Below are positions 24,248 through 32,770 of a stretch of 37,336 nucleotides of DNA, piece by piece. The translations under genes were made by a program, and so were the position numbers. The stretch lies in NCBI GenBank assembly GCA_018812485.1, contig JAHJDO010000120.1, positions 1-37,336 on the forward strand, written 5' to 3'. Every line of letters begins with the position of its first letter. Position 1 is the first letter of the stretch. The DNA is from a bacterium. Lineage in GTDB: Bacteria; JAHJDO01. The notes under the pieces are model-generated. The model had not been told where the DNA came from and did no database searches. It worked only from the letters and a program-made list of their open reading frames with translations.

Positions 24248-26100
24248 ATTTTAAGTTGATATTTAGTAACTAAAAATTTATCTATTTCTGTTTTATTTTC
24301 CAAACTTCTTAAGACATTCAATTCTTTACCGGTAAAGTTAGGAATTGTAAACTTCTCAATAAAATTTTTTTGATAGCAAGGATACCCACCTTGAATGGAA
24401 ACACTTGTTTTGGTTACATAATAATCCATAACAATTGAGTTAAGGATTTTTCGAACAAATTTTATATTTTCTTCTTTCGAAAATGGATTGATTAGATTTT
24501 TAAAAAAAGTTTGTTTGTTATTATAGAAATAAATCCCATACCCGTTCGTAAAATAAGCGTCTTCTTCTTCAACCAATAAAAATCTCGGATGTTTGCTAAA
24601 AGTTGGGTTTAGTATTTTTTTCCCGGTTCTTGCAATTCCTTGCGTTCGCCCCCAAACATAAAATGGATCAAATTTTGTTTTCCCTTTGTCTCTGCTATTT
24701 AATTTCTCCTTTTCTGATAATAGATATTCGTAGCAGTTAAAATATTTTTTTTGGAACTCTTTTTCTGAAATTGGAACAGCGTTTCTATTAATTATTCTAT
24801 ACGGTGTAATTATTCTTAACGTATTTGATTTAATTTCTTCTTGCGATTTGAAATTAGATATTTTATAAACAGGCTTAGTTATTTCTTTTTCGATGTAAAA
24901 TGTTCCGTTCTCGGTAGTTTTTTGTAACAATCCATTTTTCTCAAATTTTCTGTCAATGAAAAATACTTCATCTTTTAAAGTCGCAATGCCAACAGCAATG
25001 TTAAACAATTGCTTAATTGGTGTTCCAATAGTTTCAATTATCCGGATGTTTTCTTGTTCGTCTGTTTTCAATAATCTCCATTTTTTAACATTGAGATTTG
25101 ATATGAAATTTGGAGACCAATTTGCTGAAAACAAAAATTCATCTGTTTTCTGTTCGTCTTTTATTTTGTCATACAATATTGATTCATTTCCCTTTTTATC
25201 GGCAAATGTAATCGCTGTGTATGTTTGAGCATCAAAAACTTTTTTGTGTCTAAAATCTGCTATCTGTTTTATGCATTTTGTGTTTAAGAAAAATTTACGA
25301 AGAGATAATCCTGCAAGCGAAGTGAAATAGTTATTTGGTGTTATATAGCCTAATCTACCATTTTTTGTTAAAAGTTTATAGCCTAACTCAAAAAATGCAA
25401 AATATAGATTAAACGTTCCGTTTTCTATTGTTTTCCAATTCCTTATTAAACATTCTCTGTTTTCATCAGACAAGTCTTGATACTTTACATATGGTGGATT
25501 TCCTACTATTACTTCAAATTCTTCTTTCCACTCTGCCTTTAAACTGTCTTGGTGATATAAGTTAAAGTCATTTTCTTCAATGATTTCATTATGAAGCAAT
25601 CCGTAAATACTTAAAATGATTTTTGCTCTTTCAATGTTGTATTTAAGAATATCAGAACCAAAGATATTTTCTTTAATTGTATCTTTGATGGTTTTATTAT
25701 AGGTTGTTCTATAATATTCAACCAATCCAATTAAGAAAGCACCACAACCACAACTGGGGTCTAAACATTTGTCTGTTTCTTTTGGTGCTGTTTCTTTAAC
25801 AATAAAATCTACAACATAATTTGGAGTAAAAAACGCGCCATTTAATTCTCGGTCTTCTTTCGGTATTAATAGTTCAAGATAGTTTTCAAATTGCTTTACT
25901 GTTTCAATTTCAAGAGATGAAACAAGTAAATATAGTTGGGGTTCAACACTAAAATCAGACAATAAATTACTGATAATTGAGCTGTCTTTATAGTGCAATT
26001 GTTGGTTGTTCAAAAATGAGTATACTAAATGCTTTTCAATTAATGAGATGTCGTTTGTATTTATAAGTTTATTTATGATGTTCTTATTTGGCATCTTCAT
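24223..26100 (-). CDS. N6-adenine DNA methyltransferase (gamma class, TaqI/Eco57I-like)
   Basis: A 625-residue SAM-dependent methyltransferase that methylates adenine in the recognition site and protects the host from the neighbouring endonuclease. Motif order is that of the gamma class: motif X GAFFTPNYVVDFI (88-100), motif I LDPSCGCGAFLIG (113-125), motif IV NPPYVKYQDL (201-210), and the remaining catalytic motifs to about 290. The C-terminal half (about 340-625) is a TaqI-type target-recognition region. The target sequence is unknown. It is convergent with the endonuclease gene, ends overlapping by 25 bases, and has a weak AAGGA site about ten bases before the ATG. The gene is very AT-rich. 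Confidence 0.93.
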   Translation of the reverse strand: MKMPNKNIINKLINTNDISLIEKHLVYSFLNNQQLHYKDSSIISNLLSDFSVEPQLYLLVSSLEIETVKQFENYLELLIPKEDRELNGAFFTPNYVVDFIVKETAPKETDKCLDPSCGCGAFLIGLVEYYRTTYNKTIKDTIKENIFGSDILKYNIERAKIILSIYGLLHNEIIEENDFNLYHQDSLKAEWKEEFEVIVGNPPYVKYQDLSDENRECLIRNWKTIENGTFNLYFAFFELGYKLLTKNGRLGYITPNNYFTSLAGLSLRKFFLNTKCIKQIADFRHKKVFDAQTYTAITFADKKGNESILYDKIKDEQKTDEFLFSANWSPNFISNLNVKKWRLLKTDEQENIRIIETIGTPIKQLFNIAVGIATLKDEVFFIDRKFEKNGLLQKTTENGTFYIEKEITKPVYKISNFKSQEEIKSNTLRIITPYRIINRNAVPISEKEFQKKYFNCYEYLLSEKEKLNSRDKGKTKFDPFYVWGRTQGIARTGKKILNPTFSKHPRFLLVEEEDAYFTNGYGIYFYNNKQTFFKNLINPFSKEENIKFVRKILNSIVMDYYVTKTSVSIQGGYPCYQKNFIEKFTIPNFTGKELNVLRSLENKTEIDKFLVTKYQLKIQFPNLVS

Positions 26101-26163
26101 CAGTTATTAATCCTTAGATGTTCTCTCTTTTACACATAACATTAACTATTGAACAATTACTTC

Positions 26164-26208
26164 TACCTTAATACTACCCTACCTCAAATTGCTTAAAATC
26201 TCAATAAA
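26164..26208. repeat. Dispersed repeat, copy 1 (upstream of methyltransferase)
   Basis: The core 26185-26208 (CAAATTGCTTAAAATCTCAA then TAAA) recurs at 37117-37140 with one mismatch, and looser similarity extends about 20 bases to the left. Both copies lie upstream of minus-strand genes. The remaining 26209-26288 has a run of eight C and short AAGGATAAA repeats but no gene. Confidence 0.6.
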
Positions 26209-26288
26209 AATAGACAAAGACATTATATACCCCCCCCATCCCAAAATCATAAAGGATAAATTAAGGATAAAGGGAGAAGGAGGAAATG

Positions 26289-26981
26289 TTAAATAGACTT
26301 CAATATCTCTAAAATACTTTCTTCCGCTTGCTCTTCCAATCCATTTATAATCTTCTTTTGCCATTTCTGAGGCACAGAGTTGAAAACGTCTCTGATTATG
26401 TTTGCTTCGTCCTTGTTAATTAAAAACTTTAATATTTTAACCGCAGTGTCCCTATCTTTTATAGCCTTTTCTTCTCTAACTCTACGTTGGAAAATTATCA
26501 ATTTATGTAAGGCAAAGTTGGCAGGATGTGGCAATGTTAAATAAAAGTCTTCCACTTTAGCTTTAATTGTGTTGCTTGAAAGAAAACTCAAAAATCTTAA
26601 AGCAACTGCGTTAATTCCTAATTTTGGCAATGGATGAGGTTTATCCGTGCCTTTGCCTTTTTCTGGAACCAAAAATTCGAGTATTAAATCCGGGTGATCA
26701 AGTTTGATATAACCTCTACTGCCTTTAAAAGTTGTAACAAACCCTAAATCTTTGAGGAGTTCTGGTATGTCAATATATTTCTTTATTCTATTGGGATTAT
26801 CTATTAGAAAATCGATATCTCTCGTTTTTATGGTTGTTTGGTCTATGTATGGGATGTCAGAAAAATAATCCTTGTAAAAATATACACACCAACTACCAAT
26901 AAGAATGAAATTGTCTAAAATACCATTTCTGTGAAATCTTCTTAAAATCTCAAAACATAATTCAGACTGCTTCTTTTCCAC
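26289..26981 (-). CDS. Nucleotidyltransferase-fold protein (GSU2403-like)
   Basis: A 230-residue protein with a polymerase-beta-type nucleotidyltransferase core: FILIGSWCVYFY (25-36) supplies the Gly-Ser motif and TRDIDFLI (53-60) the two metal-binding acidic residues, Asp55 and Asp57. A later acidic position may lie in DLILEFLVPEKG. The C-terminal half (about 140-230) is helical, with the FALHKLIIFQRR and KDRDTAVKIL pattern of this family. Related proteins act as toxins, antitoxins or AMP-transferases; this one is untested to my knowledge. It overlaps the upstream 106-residue gene by 20 bases and shares its strongly regulated promoter, so it is probably half of a two-gene toxin-antitoxin or defence module. 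Confidence 0.82.
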   Translation of the reverse strand: MEKKQSELCFEILRRFHRNGILDNFILIGSWCVYFYKDYFSDIPYIDQTTIKTRDIDFLIDNPNRIKKYIDIPELLKDLGFVTTFKGSRGYIKLDHPDLILEFLVPEKGKGTDKPHPLPKLGINAVALRFLSFLSSNTIKAKVEDFYLTLPHPANFALHKLIIFQRRVREEKAIKDRDTAVKILKFLINKDEANIIRDVFNSVPQKWQKKIINGLEEQAEESILEILKSI

Positions 26982-27282
26982 GTAATGAGCTCCTTAAAAA
27001 TTTAATTTGTTTTTTTATTCTAGATAAAGAATTCCTATATTTAGCTCTTAGTATTTTTGCTTCGTCGTATTTCTTTTTTTCTTCTTCAGAAATTTTGCCT
27101 TTGTAGATATATTTTACTTTTTTATCTATTCTTTTTACTAAATAATAATACTCGTGACCGTGTATTTCCCTTTTTGCAAGACATCCTTTAGGCAATCTTA
27201 TTAAGGACTCCTCATATTCCTTTTTCATCCTGAGAGAATTTTCCAGCTCTTCCGCTAATACCCCTTTAATAACTCCTCTCAT
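26962..27282 (-). CDS. 106-residue basic partner protein of the nucleotidyltransferase
   Basis: A small, highly charged protein starting at ATG 27282, with AGGAG five bases upstream; a GTG two codons earlier is less likely. It has an N-terminal helix rich in Glu and Lys, then a short beta unit (RLPKGCLAKREIHGHEYYYLVKR, about 30-52, and VKYIYKGKISEEEKKK) and a long basic C-terminal helix (RAKYRNSLSRIKKQIKFLRSS). The 'LPKGxLxxKxIxGxxYYYL' pattern recurs in small uncharacterised proteins of bacteria and archaea, sometimes beside nucleotidyltransferases. It overlaps the nucleotidyltransferase gene by 20 bases. It may be the antitoxin or the repressor for the tandem palindromes upstream; both are inference. 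Confidence 0.78.
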   Translation of the reverse strand: MRGVIKGVLAEELENSLRMKKEYEESLIRLPKGCLAKREIHGHEYYYLVKRIDKKVKYIYKGKISEEEKKKYDEAKILRAKYRNSLSRIKKQIKFLRSSLRGKEAV

Positions 27283-27293
27283 AAACACTCCTA

Positions 27294-27390
27294 TTTACCT
27301 AACAAACGATACTACAATATAACTTGTTGGGTAACATGTCAATAAAATAATTTACCTAACAAATATAATTATTAGAGCATTTGTTGGGTA
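27294..27390 (-). promoter_or_regulatory. Promoter with two tandem palindromic operators
   Basis: On the minus strand TTGACA (27342-27337), exactly 17 bases, TATTGT (27319-27314). Two copies of a palindrome cover it: TTTACCTAACAAA (27294-27306) facing TTGTTGGGTAA (27324-27334), and TTTACCTAACAAAT (27351-27364) facing ATTTGTTGGGTA (27379-27390). The copies are offset by 57 bases and each spans about 40. The first covers the spacer, -10 and start site; the second lies just upstream of -35. This is the layout of an autorepressed toxin-antitoxin or phage-type operon. Confidence 0.82.
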
Positions 27391-27481
27391 GCAAATTAAT
27401 CCATAAAGAAAAAAGGGAGAACGACAAAGGGGGACTTTATATTGCCTAATCTTCGGTTTTGAGATATCATAAATAAAAAAA

Positions 27482-27612
27482 TAAATTCGAAGCATGAAGC
27501 ACGAAATGCGAAACAATATCAAATAACCAAAATACGAATGCTCAAAACAATGTTTGGAATTTTGAAAATTAGGATTTTGAATTTGTTTAGGATTTCGATA
27601 TTCGGATTTTTA
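27482..27612. repeat. AT-rich dispersed repeat, copy B (inverted relative to copy A)
   Basis: The reverse complement of this stretch follows 21865-22000 almost base for base, including TAAATTCGAAGCA...GAAGCACGAAAT, CGAAACAATATCAAATAA, AATGCTCAAAACAATGT and TTCGGATTTTT. The two copies enclose about 5.5 kb holding the FKBP gene, the restriction-modification system and the nucleotidyltransferase pair. Confidence 0.85.
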
Positions 27613-27644
27613 AGTGTAATGTCTAAGAATCGGAAATAAAGGCA

Positions 27645-28199
27645 ATGGGCATAATACAAGAACACGAGCCTGTGAAATTAGTAACAAGTATTTTTTCTCA
27701 GGATAAGAATTTAATAGATTCTGTGATAAAACTGCTTGTGGATAAGTTTGGGAAAATAGATTTTGAGACAGAGTTATTAGATTTCAATCAGACCAACTAT
27801 TATGAGCCAGAAATGGGTAAAGCTCTGTTGAGAAAATTCGTGAGTTTTGAGGGGCTGATAGAGCCTGATAGTATCAGTGATATAAAAATATATACAAACG
27901 AACTTGAAAAAAGCATTTCTTCATCATGGAAGACTGAGAGAAAAAGAGATGTAAACATTGATCCTGGATATTTAAGCCTCGCGAAACTTGTTCTTGCAAG
28001 CACAAAAGATTTTTATCACAGAATATATCTAGACCATGGCATCTATGCGGAAATAACACTTATCTTTAAAAAAGAAACTCACTCTAAAGGAAGCTTTCAG
28101 CCTTTTCAATGGACATATCCCGATTATGCGTCGCAGGAATATCGCAGTATATTTAACCAAATAAGAAAAATATATAAAAACCAACTGGAGAATAAGTGA
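27645..28199 (+). CDS. DUF4416 family protein
   Basis: A 184-residue cytoplasmic protein matching DUF4416: VKLVTSIFSQDKNLID near the start, then FDFNQTNYYEPEMG-like (residues 46-58), LRKFVSFEGLI, the central INIDPGYLSLAKLVLASTKD-type block (about 105-124), RIYLDHGIYAEITL and the C-terminal FQPFQWTYPDYASQEY. The function is unknown. The family occurs in deltaproteobacteria and several candidate phyla. The gene heads an operon: its TGA overlaps the GTG of the U32 gene by four bases. The promoter would have to lie in or just after the AT-rich repeat ending at 27612. Confidence 0.9.
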   Translation: MGIIQEHEPVKLVTSIFSQDKNLIDSVIKLLVDKFGKIDFETELLDFNQTNYYEPEMGKALLRKFVSFEGLIEPDSISDIKIYTNELEKSISSSWKTERKRDVNIDPGYLSLAKLVLASTKDFYHRIYLDHGIYAEITLIFKKETHSKGSFQPFQWTYPDYASQEYRSIFNQIRKIYKNQLENK

Positions 28200-29413
28200 A
28201 GAAACCTGAACTGGTTGCGCCTGCAGGAAACCTTGAAAAGCTAAAAGTCGCAATTGATTATGGAGCTGATGCTGTCTATATCGGTGGAAAAAGATGGAGC
28301 CTCAGAGCAAGAACTGACAACTTCACACTATCTGAAATTAAAAAAGCAGTTGATTATGCTCATAAACGTAAGAAAAAAGTATATGTTGCGCTTAATATAT
28401 TCGCACATAATAAGGACTTTGTAGGATTAGAAAATTATATAAAGAAACTATCCAGTATAGGGATTGATGCATATATCGTTTCTGATCCGGGAATTATCTC
28501 TGTTATTCAGGAAGTAAGCCCTGAGGCAAATATTCATCTTTCCACTCAGGTAAGCACTTCAAATCAACTAAGCGCAGAATTCTGGGAAAGGGAGGGCATA
28601 AAAAGAATTGTATTATCCAGAGAGCTCTCAAAAACAGAGATAAAAAATATTACTAAAAAAACAAAATGCGGGATAGAGATCTTTATTCATGGGGCTATGT
28701 GTATGGCTCATTCAGGGAGATGTCTGCTTAGCAGTTTTATGACAGGAAGAAGCGCTAACCTCGGAGACTGTGCTCAGCCCTGCAGATGGAAATATTTTCT
28801 TAACGAGGAAGTAAGACATGGTGAATACTTCCCTGTTTTTGAAGGAGACAGAGGTTCTTTTATATTCAACTCAAAGGACCTCTGCTTGATAGAACATATT
28901 CCTGAAATCTTTAAGACAGGTGTAAATGCTGTAAAAATTGAGGGGAGAATGAAAAGCCTCTACTATATAGCATGTGTAACAAGAGTATATCGGCAAGCAA
29001 TTGATGAATATGCTTCCAATCCGTCAAAATATAGATTCAGAAAAACCTGGCTGGATGAATTAAAAAAAATCAGCCATCGCGGCTATACAACAGGTTTTTT
29101 CCTCAATAAACCAAATGATGAAGCCCAGGTATATAAGTCCTCATCATACATAAAAAATTACGAGTTTGTTGGTGTAGTTACCAAAACTGCAAAATCAAAC
29201 ATTTCAAGAATTGAAGTTAGAAATAAAATATGTGTTGGAGACAAGCTTGAAGTAATCGGACCAAGTTTAGAAGATGACTGCAAGGAAGCTATAACAAACA
29301 TGACGGATAAAAACGGTAATGAGTTTGAAGTCGCTAATCATGGACAGATTGTATTTATAAAAGCAAAAAACAAGCTAGAAAAAGGCAGCCTGTTACGCAG
29401 GCAAATTGATTAA
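28196..29413 (+). CDS. Peptidase U32 family protein (tRNA hydroxylation / YegQ-like)
   Basis: A 405-residue U32-family protein. It begins ELVAPAGNLEKLKVAIDYGADAVYIGG, the barrel signature, and has the U32 cysteine block EIFIHGAMCMAHSGRCLLSS followed by NLGDCAQPCRWKY (about residues 164-200), which in characterised members holds an iron-sulfur or prephenate-dependent centre. AVKIEGRMKS and the C-terminal beta domain (IEVRNKICVGDKLEVIGPS) complete it. Relatives hydroxylate tRNA uridine-34 (TrhP) or 23S rRNA (RlhA); the exact substrate here is open. The start is GTG, overlapping the DUF4416 stop by four bases, so the two are coupled. It is somewhat shorter than E. coli YegQ. Confidence 0.9.
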   Translation: MKKPELVAPAGNLEKLKVAIDYGADAVYIGGKRWSLRARTDNFTLSEIKKAVDYAHKRKKKVYVALNIFAHNKDFVGLENYIKKLSSIGIDAYIVSDPGIISVIQEVSPEANIHLSTQVSTSNQLSAEFWEREGIKRIVLSRELSKTEIKNITKKTKCGIEIFIHGAMCMAHSGRCLLSSFMTGRSANLGDCAQPCRWKYFLNEEVRHGEYFPVFEGDRGSFIFNSKDLCLIEHIPEIFKTGVNAVKIEGRMKSLYYIACVTRVYRQAIDEYASNPSKYRFRKTWLDELKKISHRGYTTGFFLNKPNDEAQVYKSSSYIKNYEFVGVVTKTAKSNISRIEVRNKICVGDKLEVIGPSLEDDCKEAITNMTDKNGNEFEVANHGQIVFIKAKNKLEKGSLLRRQID

Positions 29414-29414
29414 A

Positions 29415-30266
29415 ATGTATGTAGATTTACACATTCACTCATGCGCCTCTGACGGGACATTAACCGCAGAGGAAACTATAGCTGCCTGCATGGAGAAAGA
29501 TATAACTCTATTCTCTGTTACAGACCATAATTCCATTGCATGCAACGCAGAATTACGCAACCTTATAAAATTAAAAGACATATCATATATTCAGGGAGTT
29601 GAGATCGCATCAACATTTAAAGGCAGAGAGTTTCATATAACAGTTTATGGGTTTGATGAAACTAACAAAGAATTTAGAGAGCTTTTGAGAAAACATACCC
29701 AAGACGTAGAAGAAAACTTTTGCAATAAGTTTATAGAATGTTTCTCAAACCAAATCCCACAGCTCAATTTGGAAGAATTTAATGCATATTTATATGATCT
29801 CCGAAGAGGAGGGAGTAAATTATTAAACTATCTGATGGACAAAAAAGTGCTCAAAAATCTTGATGAGTATTTCCTTCTTGCAGGAGATTTTATTTCCAGA
29901 TTCAGGATATTCTCTCTGCCACGTAAGGTAATAGATATTGCGAGAAAGGCAGGAGGATATCCATTTTTAGCACATCCTCCCGCTTACTATAGTTGCCTTG
30001 ATCATTTTCCTGAGAAAGAGCTTGATGAGTGGCGCGGGTGGGGAATTGCAGGGATAGAGTGTTATTCTCCATATTTCAGAGAGGGAGAGAACGAGAAATA
30101 CATTCAATATTGTATTAAAAACGGCCTCCTCATTTCAGGGGGCTCTGACTACCACGGTACATTTACCGAAAGAAAACTTGGCTCACAGAAGATTACACCT
30201 GATATGATTAATCTGGGGGATATACGAATTATTAATAAACATGTTTCTAAAAGCGTTTTTGTATAA
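29415..30266 (+). CDS. PHP-domain metal-dependent phosphoesterase
   Basis: A 283-residue PHP-fold protein. The start is taken as ATG 29415, one base after the U32 stop, because the product then begins MYVDLHIHSCASDG; a TTG nine bases upstream is the alternative. Metal-binding motifs are HIHS (His6, His8), Asp13, VTDHNS (36-41), GVEIAS, PFLAHPPAY and a final SGGSDYHG. The family includes 3',5'-nucleoside bisphosphate phosphatases (RNase AM/YciV type), and this is a reasonable guess for the activity. The middle (about 90-170) is helical. It ends ten bases from a convergent zinc-ribbon gene and is the last gene of the DUF4416-U32-PHP operon. Confidence 0.9.
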   Translation: MYVDLHIHSCASDGTLTAEETIAACMEKDITLFSVTDHNSIACNAELRNLIKLKDISYIQGVEIASTFKGREFHITVYGFDETNKEFRELLRKHTQDVEENFCNKFIECFSNQIPQLNLEEFNAYLYDLRRGGSKLLNYLMDKKVLKNLDEYFLLAGDFISRFRIFSLPRKVIDIARKAGGYPFLAHPPAYYSCLDHFPEKELDEWRGWGIAGIECYSPYFREGENEKYIQYCIKNGLLISGGSDYHGTFTERKLGSQKITPDMINLGDIRIINKHVSKSVFV

Positions 30267-30276
30267 TCTTTAAATT

Positions 30277-30564
30277 CTAAAACACGTCTTCATCAGTGGT
30301 AATTATGTAGCCGCAATATATACAGACATCCTTGTTAGGAGGAATCGTTCTTTTACATTTAGGACATGTCAGGCTATCATGTTTTTCCCTTGTCATTTTA
30401 CCATCTAAAGAACCATCTTCTTCATCGATATCAATTAATTCATCTTTAAACTCTTCTTCAGTAAAAAGACCTTTTTTAACCAATAACCTGAGAATTGTTC
30501 TGTTAAACAACGCCATTCTTGAGGTATCGTCAGAAATTTTATTTATTTTTTTATTAATATCCAT
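30277..30564 (-). CDS. Small zinc-ribbon protein
   Basis: A 95-residue protein with a helical N-terminus (about 1-45) and a C-terminal zinc ribbon, CPKC (68-71) and CIYC (82-85). The spacing TCPKCKRTIPPNKDVCIYCGY is that of a small treble-clef/zinc-ribbon domain, often used in protein-protein or nucleic-acid contacts. No function can be assigned. Its ATG follows the stop of the membrane-protein gene by one base, so the two are coupled. Confidence 0.82.
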   Translation of the reverse strand: MDINKKINKISDDTSRMALFNRTILRLLVKKGLFTEEEFKDELIDIDEEDGSLDGKMTREKHDSLTCPKCKRTIPPNKDVCIYCGYIITTDEDVF

Positions 30565-30565
30565 C

Positions 30566-31204
30566 TTATGACATTGTTACAGGCTTAAACTTTATATGTA
30601 ATTTTTGTTTTTCCAGATACACATGTTCAATTCTTCTTTCAATTTTTCTAAATTCCAGATTGTTTTCCAGCCCTTCAACTAAGCTAGAGGCAATTTTATC
30701 TCTTAATTCTTTAGGAGGGGTTTTGAATCCCATTACATCGCATCTATCTATTTCCAGTTTCAATAAGCCGTCCTTCATACTCAGTTTTCCGGAAAGATCT
30801 CCATTAATGTATCGGTTCATAAATGGTATAGAGAATCTTATATTGATTTTATCTCCCATAAAATCGACATAAGCTCTATTCTTAAACTGGGGATTAGACG
30901 CAATAAGCAGATTCAAATCTCTGTCAGTGAGAACAAACTCTCCACCTTTTTGCGATATGGATTTTAACTCTCCAATCTTTTCTTTTATATCTTTCTCTTC
31001 CCCGGATAAAAAAGATACTTGCTTAATTTGAACTGGTTCAGTTGAACTGTATTTTATGAATTTACTCCGCACAAAGAAGAGCATCGCTCCAACCGATATT
31101 ACAACAAACAGTACCAGCCCCCCACAACCTATGAGACCCCAGAAAAAGCAACCCTTTTTCTTTTTTTTCTCGCTTTCTGCCCGAATATATTGCTCCTGCT
31201 CCAT
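30566..31204 (-). CDS. Single-pass membrane protein of unknown function
   Basis: A 212-residue protein with a short basic N-terminus (ESEKKKKKG, residues 10-18) and one strong transmembrane helix (about 19-48, CFFWGLIGCGGLVLFVVISVG-like). The remaining 160 residues lie outside the cytoplasm if the positive-inside rule holds. They contain a recurring LTDRDLNLLIA (about 97-107) and a beta-rich body (RFSIPFMNRYINGDLSGKLS) reminiscent of lipid-binding or LEA-like domains, with many Lys and Glu. I do not recognise the family. It precedes the zinc-ribbon gene by one base. Confidence 0.8.
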   Translation of the reverse strand: MEQEQYIRAESEKKKKKGCFFWGLIGCGGLVLFVVISVGAMLFFVRSKFIKYSSTEPVQIKQVSFLSGEEKDIKEKIGELKSISQKGGEFVLTDRDLNLLIASNPQFKNRAYVDFMGDKINIRFSIPFMNRYINGDLSGKLSMKDGLLKLEIDRCDVMGFKTPPKELRDKIASSLVEGLENNLEFRKIERRIEHVYLEKQKLHIKFKPVTMS

Positions 31205-31231
31205 AACTACCTCATATATCCTTACTAATTT

Positions 31232-32770
31232 CTACTCCCATTCTATTGTGCTCGGCGGCTTTGAAGAAATATCATACACTACTCGATTTATGCCTTTTAC
31301 TTCGTTTATTATTCTATTGGATATTCGCTCGAGCAGTTCATACGGCAGCCTTGCCCAGTTCGCTGTCATAGCATCTTCACTTGTAACGGCTCTTATTGCA
31401 ACGACATTCTCATACGTTCTCTCATCCCCCATAACGCCCACTGTTTTGACAGGCAACAGAACACAGAATGACTGCCATAGATCATGATACATTCCAGATG
31501 CTTTGACTTCATCCATCAGAATCCAATCCGCATCACGCAGAACATCAAGCTTCTCCTTAGTTATATCACCCAAAATCCTCACTGCAAGTCCAGGACCTGG
31601 GAAAGGCTGTCTTCTAATTAACTCATCCGGAAGCCCCAATTCTTCTCCGACAAGTCTTACTTCATCCTTGAAAAGCTCTTTCAACGGCTCTATTAGCTTA
31701 AAATTCATTTTTTCAGGAAGCCCTCCCACATTATGATGTGTTTTAATAGTTGCAGAGGGACCTCCTATTGGAGACGTGCTTTCAATAACATCAGGATATA
31801 ATGTGCCTTGAGCAAGAAATTTAATTTTACCTAATTTTCTTGCCTCTTTTTCAAAAATACCTATAAAAAGTCCGCCTATTATCTTTCTTTTCTTTTCAGG
31901 ATCCGTTATATTTTTAAGTGCATTTAAGAACTCAGACTGAGCACTGATTTTCTTCAAATTGATACCAAACCCTTTAAGTCTGCTTTCTACAAGCTCTGCC
32001 TCTTTTTTGCGAAGCAATCCATTATCAACAAAAACAGCTATTAAATTCTTGCCTATGGCTCTATTAAGAAGCACGGCTAGAACAGAAGAATCCACACCTC
32101 CGCTTACTGCGCATAAAACTTTCTCTTTGCCTATCTTCTTCCTTAGCTCCCGAACTGCATTATCCACAAATAACTTCATATTCCATTCCGGCTTGCAACC
32201 AGCTATTTCAGTAAGAAAATTTTTAATGATTGTCTTGCCTTTAGGTGTATGTACCACTTCAGGATGAAACTGAATTCCATAAAACTTCTTCTGTTCATGT
32301 TCCATTGCTGCAATATGCGAATTGTCAGTTGACCCAATTATCCTGAAGCCCCGAGGAAGCTGTGTAATCTTATCCCCATGGCTCATCCAAACAGGTTCTT
32401 TTAGAGACAAGTTCTTAAACAAAGTCTCTCTGAATTTAACATTAAGAACTGCCTTCCCGTATTCTCTTGCTTTTGCAGCAAGAACTTTACCGCCTAGCAT
32501 CTTTGCCATAAGCTGTGCACCATAACATATCCCAAGCACTGGCAATCCAATATTGAAAATTTCCTTATCACACACTGGACTCCCTTTTTCAGTAACACTG
32601 GCTGGCCCTCCGGATAATATAATACAAGTCGGCATATTACTGGACAGTTCACGAGCATTAGTGTCATAAGAGATTATCTTCGAATATACACCGTGTTCTC
32701 TCACGCGCCGTGCAATAAGATGTGTATATTGAGAACCAAAGTCTAAAATAGCTACCCATTCTTTATTCAT
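31232..32770 (-). CDS. guaA: GMP synthase (glutamine-hydrolysing)
   Basis: It converts XMP to GMP with ATP and glutamine-derived ammonia. The start is ATG 32770 ([14 protein letters not shown]), inside the ABC-ATPase 3' end, with GGAG four bases upstream; seven extra residues from an upstream ATG are unlikely. The 512 residues cover a class-I amidotransferase domain with Cys82 (GICYGAQ), His169 and Glu171 (FHPEVVH), a PP-loop ATP domain with SGGVDSS (223-229), and the C-terminal dimerisation domain with [12 protein letters not shown] and the final PPSTIEWE. All catalytic residues are present. It overlaps the ABC gene by eight bases. Confidence 0.97.
   Translation of the reverse strand: MNKEWVAILDFGSQYTHLIARRVREHGVYSKIISYDTNARELSSNMPTCIILSGGPASVTEKGSPVCDKEIFNIGLPVLGICYGAQLMAKMLGGKVLAAKAREYGKAVLNVKFRETLFKNLSLKEPVWMSHGDKITQLPRGFRIIGSTDNSHIAAMEHEQKKFYGIQFHPEVVHTPKGKTIIKNFLTEIAGCKPEWNMKLFVDNAVRELRKKIGKEKVLCAVSGGVDSSVLAVLLNRAIGKNLIAVFVDNGLLRKKEAELVESRLKGFGINLKKISAQSEFLNALKNITDPEKKRKIIGGLFIGIFEKEARKLGKIKFLAQGTLYPDVIESTSPIGGPSATIKTHHNVGGLPEKMNFKLIEPLKELFKDEVRLVGEELGLPDELIRRQPFPGPGLAVRILGDITKEKLDVLRDADWILMDEVKASGMYHDLWQSFCVLLPVKTVGVMGDERTYENVVAIRAVTSEDAMTANWARLPYELLERISNRIINEVKGINRVVYDISSKPPSTIEWE

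Larger units (their letters stand above)
27283..27644. other. Intergenic region with operators and repeat copy B
   Basis: No gene seen. The left part (27294-27390) is the promoter and tandem operator of the 106-aa/nucleotidyltransferase pair, the middle (27391-27481) is featureless AT-rich sequence, and 27482-27612 is the inverted copy of the AT-rich repeat. The DUF4416 gene begins 32 bases after that repeat. Confidence 0.8.

Noticed and set aside
26262-26313. Plus-strand ribosome-site-like AAGGAGG followed by ATG at 26286
   Set aside because: The frame stops after eight codons and overlaps the nucleotidyltransferase 3' end.
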